64,000 nt of DNA from Vitellaria paradoxa. Lineage: Eukaryota > Streptophyta > Magnoliopsida > Ericales > Sapotaceae. This document shows positions 59,653 through 64,000 of this stretch, one piece after another (positions within the stretch are counted from its first letter, which is position 1; every line of letters starts with the position of its first letter). The notes under the pieces were generated by a model. It saw nothing but the letters and a program-made list of their open reading frames with translations, was not told where the DNA came from and did not search any database. Where the stretch lies: NCBI GenBank assembly GCA_019916065.1, contig CM034241.1:21219541-21283540 (forward strand), given 5' to 3'. A program made the translations under genes and the position numbers.

Positions 59653-60790
59653 CGATTAAAATGATTTATGTTCTAGATGGACAATGTGAAAATGAATGGA
59701 TATGGGGTAGAGCGAAGAATGAGGAATTCTTAGTTAAATCTACTTATTTTTGCAGCCTTATGGGAGGTTTGAAGGATGTAGTAAAATGGAGTATTGAGAG
59801 TTCAAATTATCTTCAACATGGTGCGAACAGTGCTTAGGCAAAAGTGTGGAAATAAAATGTGCTGAGAAAGTGAAAATTCTTCTTGTCGAGACTATTACAC
59901 AACGTTTTACCTGTAAGAGAAAATTTAAGGAGAATGGGAGTTAGTTTAGATTGTAATTGTTTGTGGTGTGGTAAAAGATTGGAAACACAAAATTATATTT
60001 TTATGGAATGTGAGATGGCAAGAACGGTTTGGTTTGGATCAAGATTTGGTATTAGATTCAATGGAGAAGAAGATATAAATTTTCGAGAATGGATTAAGAA
60101 AGTGCTTGTTGAAGGAGCGAAGGAAGAGGTTTACGAACTGCTGCTAGCTAGCTCTTAGTTGGGCGAGGGAGAGCAAGAAATGATAAAGCATTCAACAAAG
60201 TGGATAAGAATCCTATGAACATCATTGGAATGTCAAATATTTTTATTAATATGTTAGATTTTAATATTGTTTGTGATGCAGGGAGAAAAAAGGTGTAGTC
60301 AGAGAAAAAATAAAGCAAGGTGGAAGGAAAAACAAGGAAGAAGTATGTTTTGTTAATGAGGATGTAGCTCTTGTTCTTTTATACAAGATTGTACTTGTGT
60401 TTTATGCAGCGTGGAGAAAGAGTACTGGGAGAATGTAAGCTGCATGAGTAATCAAAGATACTAGAGGCACAATTTATTTGCAAAGATCAAAGGAGATTAA
60501 AATATCGTCAACTTGTATGGTGAAACAATTACGTGCATTAAGGCGTTAAATTATGTGAAGCATCTTAAGGTTGCAGAAGTAAAGCTATTTGCTGGTTATA
60601 TTTTAATTATTAAGTATTTGAAGGATAGGAAAAGTTGTAATTGGAAAGTTAAAAATATGTTTAATGATTTCCATAAATGTTTTAGAGGAACGGCCAAGAT
60701 GTTGTATTAGAAAAGTTGATAGGAAGCTAGTAAAAGATGCTTATGATAGAGGAAAATATGTAATCGACAATGATTACTTTATGAAAAGTA
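59653..60790 (+). pseudogene. Degenerate LINE, zf-RVT and RNase H end
   Basis: It reads WIWGRAKNEEFLVKSTYFC near 59700. A zinc-binding reverse-transcriptase domain (zf-RVT, PF13966-like) follows at 59880-60050: RLLHNVLPVRENLRRMGV, CLWCGKRLET, FMECEMARTVWF. An RNase H-like part comes after about 60390 (AAWRKSTGRM, DTRGTIYLQRSKEI, ALNYVKHLKVAEVKLF), with stops and frameshifts. The order zf-RVT then RNase H is known for plant L1-type LINEs. An AT-rich 3' end near 60790 merges with the inverted-repeat arm. Confidence 0.7.
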
Positions 60791-61488
60791 CGTTTTTTTT
60801 TTAGTTTATTAAAAAATATATATTTTAAAAACAATTTTTATTTTATTTTATTTTTTTACTTAATTAAATAAAAAATTATTTATTTTTACTTTTATTTATA
60901 AACTTTTGTCTCCTCGCCAAGATACTCTAACAAAAAGACAAACGTTGCCATTTCACGCGAATTGAGGGGCTAGAGTCGCCCCCAATTTTGGCATAAGAAT
61001 GATAACAGATCAGATTGAGATCGAATATTGCCTATATCATTCTCGAATCCGTTGGATAAAAAGAATACTCGAACTAAGTGAGTACCTAATGATCATTTTT
61101 AAGTGGCTACCATCCCCTAACCCATCGAGTAATCGGATACCCGTTGGGTAATCAAGTACCTATAACCTTCAAATATGAGATAGTTAAATAAAAAATAAGG
61201 ATTAAAAATTTCTTTAAATATGATAACTTTACAAGTAATTTTACATTTTAATAGACTAAACAAATTATCTTTAAATAAAAGTATTTAAATATTTTTTGCA
61301 TAGTAAAATTTATTATACTTATTTTATAAAAATAAAATTTGAAAACAAAATTTATATATATGATCTCATCTTACATATCTACTCTAATTAAGTTGAAAAA
61401 AAAAATTGTATCCATTCGTTATATTAAGAATTAAATCCTAAGTTTAAAATAAATAATTTTGACATCAAAATTTTGAGTTATTTAGTAT
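60791..61488. other. AT-rich stretch without genes
   Basis: The first ~110 bases continue the inverted-repeat arm interrupted by the LINE. Words like TCGAGTAATCGGATACCCG near 61125, echoed by ACTAGGGTAATCGGGAT near 62057, hint at a diverged repeat. No gene seen. Confidence 0.45.
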
Positions 61489-61491
61489 TAA

Positions 61492-61829
61492 GGTATCGTT
61501 TGGCAACTCAAAAAAATACCAAAAGTTACATTTTGTAACTTTTGGTGTGTTTGATAAAACCATAAATTTTCTCACTTTTTTGATTTCCTACAGTAAAAAG
61601 TACACTCCATAATTACAACGTTTTTTATTTGCTACAGTAAAAAATATATCAAACACCTAAAAGTTACCACTTTTTTATTTTGCTACAGTAAAAAATTTAC
61701 CAAACACCCAAAAGTTACTAAAAAATACTAAAAATTTCACTTGGTTCAACCAAACACACAAAAAAGTACAAAAAAAAACACTCAAAAAACTACCAAAACT
61801 TGAGTTTTTTTGAACTTCCAAACACCCCC
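61492..61829. mobile_element. Tourist-like MITE (338 bp)
   Basis: The ends GGTATCGTTTGGCAACTCAA and the reverse complement of the right end, GGGGGTGTTTGGAAGTTCAA, are inverted repeats. A 3-bp TSD, TAA, lies at 61489-61491 and 61830-61832. Length, ends and TAA duplication suit PIF/Harbinger-derived Tourist elements. It is non-coding. Confidence 0.65.
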
Positions 61830-61858
61830 TAATTAAATCGATTCTATTATTTGAACAC

Positions 61859-61882
61859 AATATATATATATATATATATATA
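61859..61882. repeat. (AT)n microsatellite
   Basis: About 12 AT units directly after the MITE. Confidence 0.9.
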
Positions 61883-62229
61883 ATTTAGTATCTAAATTGA
61901 TAGTATTATTTTCATAAATTCAAGTGTTCGATAATTTAGTTTGATAATGGAGTAATTTAATGATTAATCAAATAATACTCGCTAAGTATCAAATAAATAA
62001 GTAATTGGTACAGAAATTTAATAGTAATCAGATAATATGCATCGAGTACCCTATAACTAGGGTAATCGGGATGAGTTTGAATAATACCTCTATGAGGTAC
62101 ATTACATTTACCACCTTTATAACTATGTCTTATGATTATTTTATTTTAACACCTTAACTTACCTCATTACTTATAAAATTTAAAAATACCCACACTTATC
62201 AAATAGAGTCAGACGAGTACACGAGCAGG
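61883..62229. other. AT-rich stretch without genes
   Basis: No gene seen. AAACGGCCATCCCTA near 62233 resembles the end of a common hAT-type MITE, but I find no partner end. Confidence 0.35.
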
Positions 62230-62239
62230 TTGAAACGGC

Positions 62240-62500
62240 CATCCCTACTTCAGCACCGTAATTTTCGTATTCCGCATTGTCTCTGTTCGTCATCTAGCAC
62301 TCTCGCTCCCGACCGATCGAAAGTGTTCTCCTAATCCCATTCTTTCTGTGTGCCTCCCCACGTCTCTCAGCTCTGTCTGTCTGTTTATCTATCTATCTAT
62401 TTTTTCTTCCTCCTAATCTCTTTTCCAGTAGCACCTCCGCCGCTGCATCATCCGCCTAGCCTCGCTGCAGCCACAGCCGCGGCTATCCCCTCCGATCAAG
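62240..62500 (+). other. Possible first exon or 5' UTR of a host gene
   Basis: Base composition changes sharply to CT-rich and then GC-rich with several CG dinucleotides (CACCTCCGCCGCTGC, CACAGCCGCGGCTATCCCC). A TCTG/TCTA microsatellite lies at about 62372-62402. A good splice-donor match, ATCAAG|GTAGGT, lies at 62500/62501. A matching acceptor, TTTTTGGCAG, ends at 62647. The open frame here has no convincing ATG, so this may be an untranslated leader. No product can be named. Confidence 0.35.
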
Positions 62501-62647
62501 GTAGGTACCTTGTCTTTTGGGTAGTTTTCCTTTTGCATTTTTTTTTGGTCCGTTCAATCTATTGCTATTTTGTCTGACTGTCTGATTGGGTACTTTGTAA
62601 ATTAAATTTGTTAAGTTCTGCTTTATTGGATGCATTATTTTTGGCAG

Positions 62648-62756
62648 AAGCGACATTAAGCTAACTGGAACTTCCTCATCAGTTCCTTTGACATTAAGTT
62701 TTCTTTTTTTTGGGTCACAAGTTCTAATTTTACCTCCGGGGAGTTTTTCTCCCAAG
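62648..62756 (+). other. Possible second exon of the same host gene
   Basis: It lies between the acceptor at 62647 and a donor-like CCCAAG|GTTAGT at 62756/62757. One frame is open across it (FLFFGSQVLILPPGSFSPK). Weak support: splice signals only. Confidence 0.2.
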
Positions 62757-64000
62757 GTTAGTTCTCCCACAATACGGAGAAAAAGAAGATTTAATTTCAG
62801 AATTTTATGTTTCCTTACTTATTTTTTGGACTCCACTTTTGTTATTGACAATAAATCACTACACACTTTGTAATTAAACTAGGTGATTTAGTCATGTCAT
62901 TAGATATGGGTAATTATACTTGTGTTTTGACCATAAAACTCAATCGTGGGGTTAAAAATGCGGACATGATCACTCAGCGTTTTGGACTGAAGTGTATTTG
63001 TAAGATTTAGTTGATATGGTATGCATATGCTGCACAATATTTTGTTGTCTTCTTTATGTGAAATAATGGTTATTAAATAGCCAAAATGCGTCTAAAGTTC
63101 ATTTCATAATTCCATTTTTCATGGATTTATTACCTTTGTAAATGGTGTTTTGGTTAATTAATATTGTTCTTTTGAGAGGGAAAAAAAAGGGCAACAGAAC
63201 ATTGCATAGCAGTGGATATCACATGTTTTGGTGAATTTAATAGATAACATTTATTTGATAAGGAGTGATGTATTCTCTAGTCAAACTACAAAGGCTTAGA
63301 GTGCAATTGCTTATATTGAATTTCCCTAGACAATGTGCTTATATTGAAGTCGCTTTGTCAGTTTATGCAAACTACTTGTGTTGAGCCCTGAACAAACTAA
63401 GCGTAAGTTTTAGGCTAGATGATGCCAAGATTTTGTTCAATATCCTCTTGGTGTAAGTTTTTGTAGCGCTACTTTATTTCACCTTGATCAAATCAATAAC
63501 TAAATCCTTCAATAACTAAATCCTTCTCTATCCTATTTGGCCTTTTTTGATGGGTTGTATTATTAACTCTTGATCCCCCCCTCAACAAAAAGAATTCTAA
63601 GACCACTAGCTGATGCTAGATTTATAATTTATCCCTTCAACTCTTCAATCTTATTATTTGTTGTTGATATGCCCTTTAAATAATGTTTCATCATATTTGG
63701 GCTTTGTATTCTCGAATGATAGTGCCAGTAATTCCCTCCTCCTTGGTTTGAACTTAGCGTAGGTAACTGGGCGATGCCACCATGTCTCCTCCCCATATTG
63801 CTGCCATATTGGTTCCTACCACATCATCACCACGGGGGATATGTACCCTTCGGAGGTATAGCCCTCTTAGGGGTTCCTCTTTTAGGTGCTTCACCTATGA
63901 GATCACATAGCAGGACCATCAATTCATTGCCTCATCTCTAGTCGAATTTTCCGAGCATCCCTTGGCCATTATTCCCCACAAGACCTCTCATGGGTATTCT
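62757..64000. other. Intron-like or intergenic stretch
   Basis: AT-rich with no long frame until about 63720. The last 280 bases are richer in GC. On the minus strand they give short broken frames with words like MAAIWGGDMVASP, possibly the remnant of a retroelement gag, but I cannot assign it. Confidence 0.35.

Noticed and set aside
62350..62577. A 75-codon protein with an apparent signal peptide
   Set aside because: It starts at GTG with no ATG and runs through a strong splice donor at 62500; more likely an untranslated leader.

Overview
The window is plant nuclear DNA, AT-rich and most likely from a eudicot. It is a mosaic of nested LTR retrotransposons with almost no intact host genes. 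Evidence for this includes a plant-type primer-binding site, Athila and Tekay polyproteins, a plant mobile domain (PMD) pseudogene, a plant-type LINE with a zf-RVT/RNase H tail, and a Tourist-like MITE. I see no rRNA, tRNA, CRISPR or prokaryotic features. All boundaries were read by eye; most LTR insertions were fixed by finding their 5-bp target-site duplications (TSDs).

Left part (1-11278): a minus-strand PMD-domain pseudogene runs from 11278 to beyond base 1. It is cut by a Tekay-type Ty3/gypsy element (508-7487, TSD ATAGA) and by a solo LTR (9034-10937, TSD GTATC). The Tekay copy has lost most of its 5' LTR, gag, protease and half of its reverse transcriptase, and carries its own nested solo LTR (1990-3597, TSD AAGCA).

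Middle-left (11279-20744): a Tat/Ogre-like solo LTR (12229-19374) sits in a 52-bp tandem repeat. It contains two further solo LTRs (12240-13982, TSD CACCC; 14604-16500, TSD AAAGG). It is followed by low-complexity DNA and one arm of a large AT-rich inverted repeat.

Centre (20745-53585): an Athila-lineage complex is bounded by TSD GTAGG. Its order is LTR1, internal 1, LTR2, internal 2, LTR3, a 93-bp satellite array, about 2.2 kb of unrelated DNA, a 100-N gap, the tail of a third internal region, and LTR4. Internal 1 carries an almost uninterrupted gag-pol frame; internal 2 carries an intact 459-codon ORF3. LTR1 pairs with LTR4 and LTR2 with LTR3 by diagnostic variants. The block is therefore a recombined array or, more likely, an assembly chimera.

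Right part (53586-64000): the other arm of the inverted repeat contains a decayed LINE, which contains a minus-strand Tat/Ogre-like solo LTR (54810-59652), which contains another solo LTR (55570-57453). Beyond it are AT-rich DNA, a Tourist-like MITE and a possible 5' end of a host gene near 62.2-62.8 kb.

The genes present are retroelement genes (gag, protease, RT-RNase H, integrase, and an ORF3 in the position where some Athila elements carry an env-like gene). I found no convincing new molecular system. The notable signals are the mosaic Athila array, a palindromic ATTCGAAT motif reiterated through the Athila element, rapidly changing GC-rich hairpins in one LTR family, and a layered insertion history that can be read from the TSDs.
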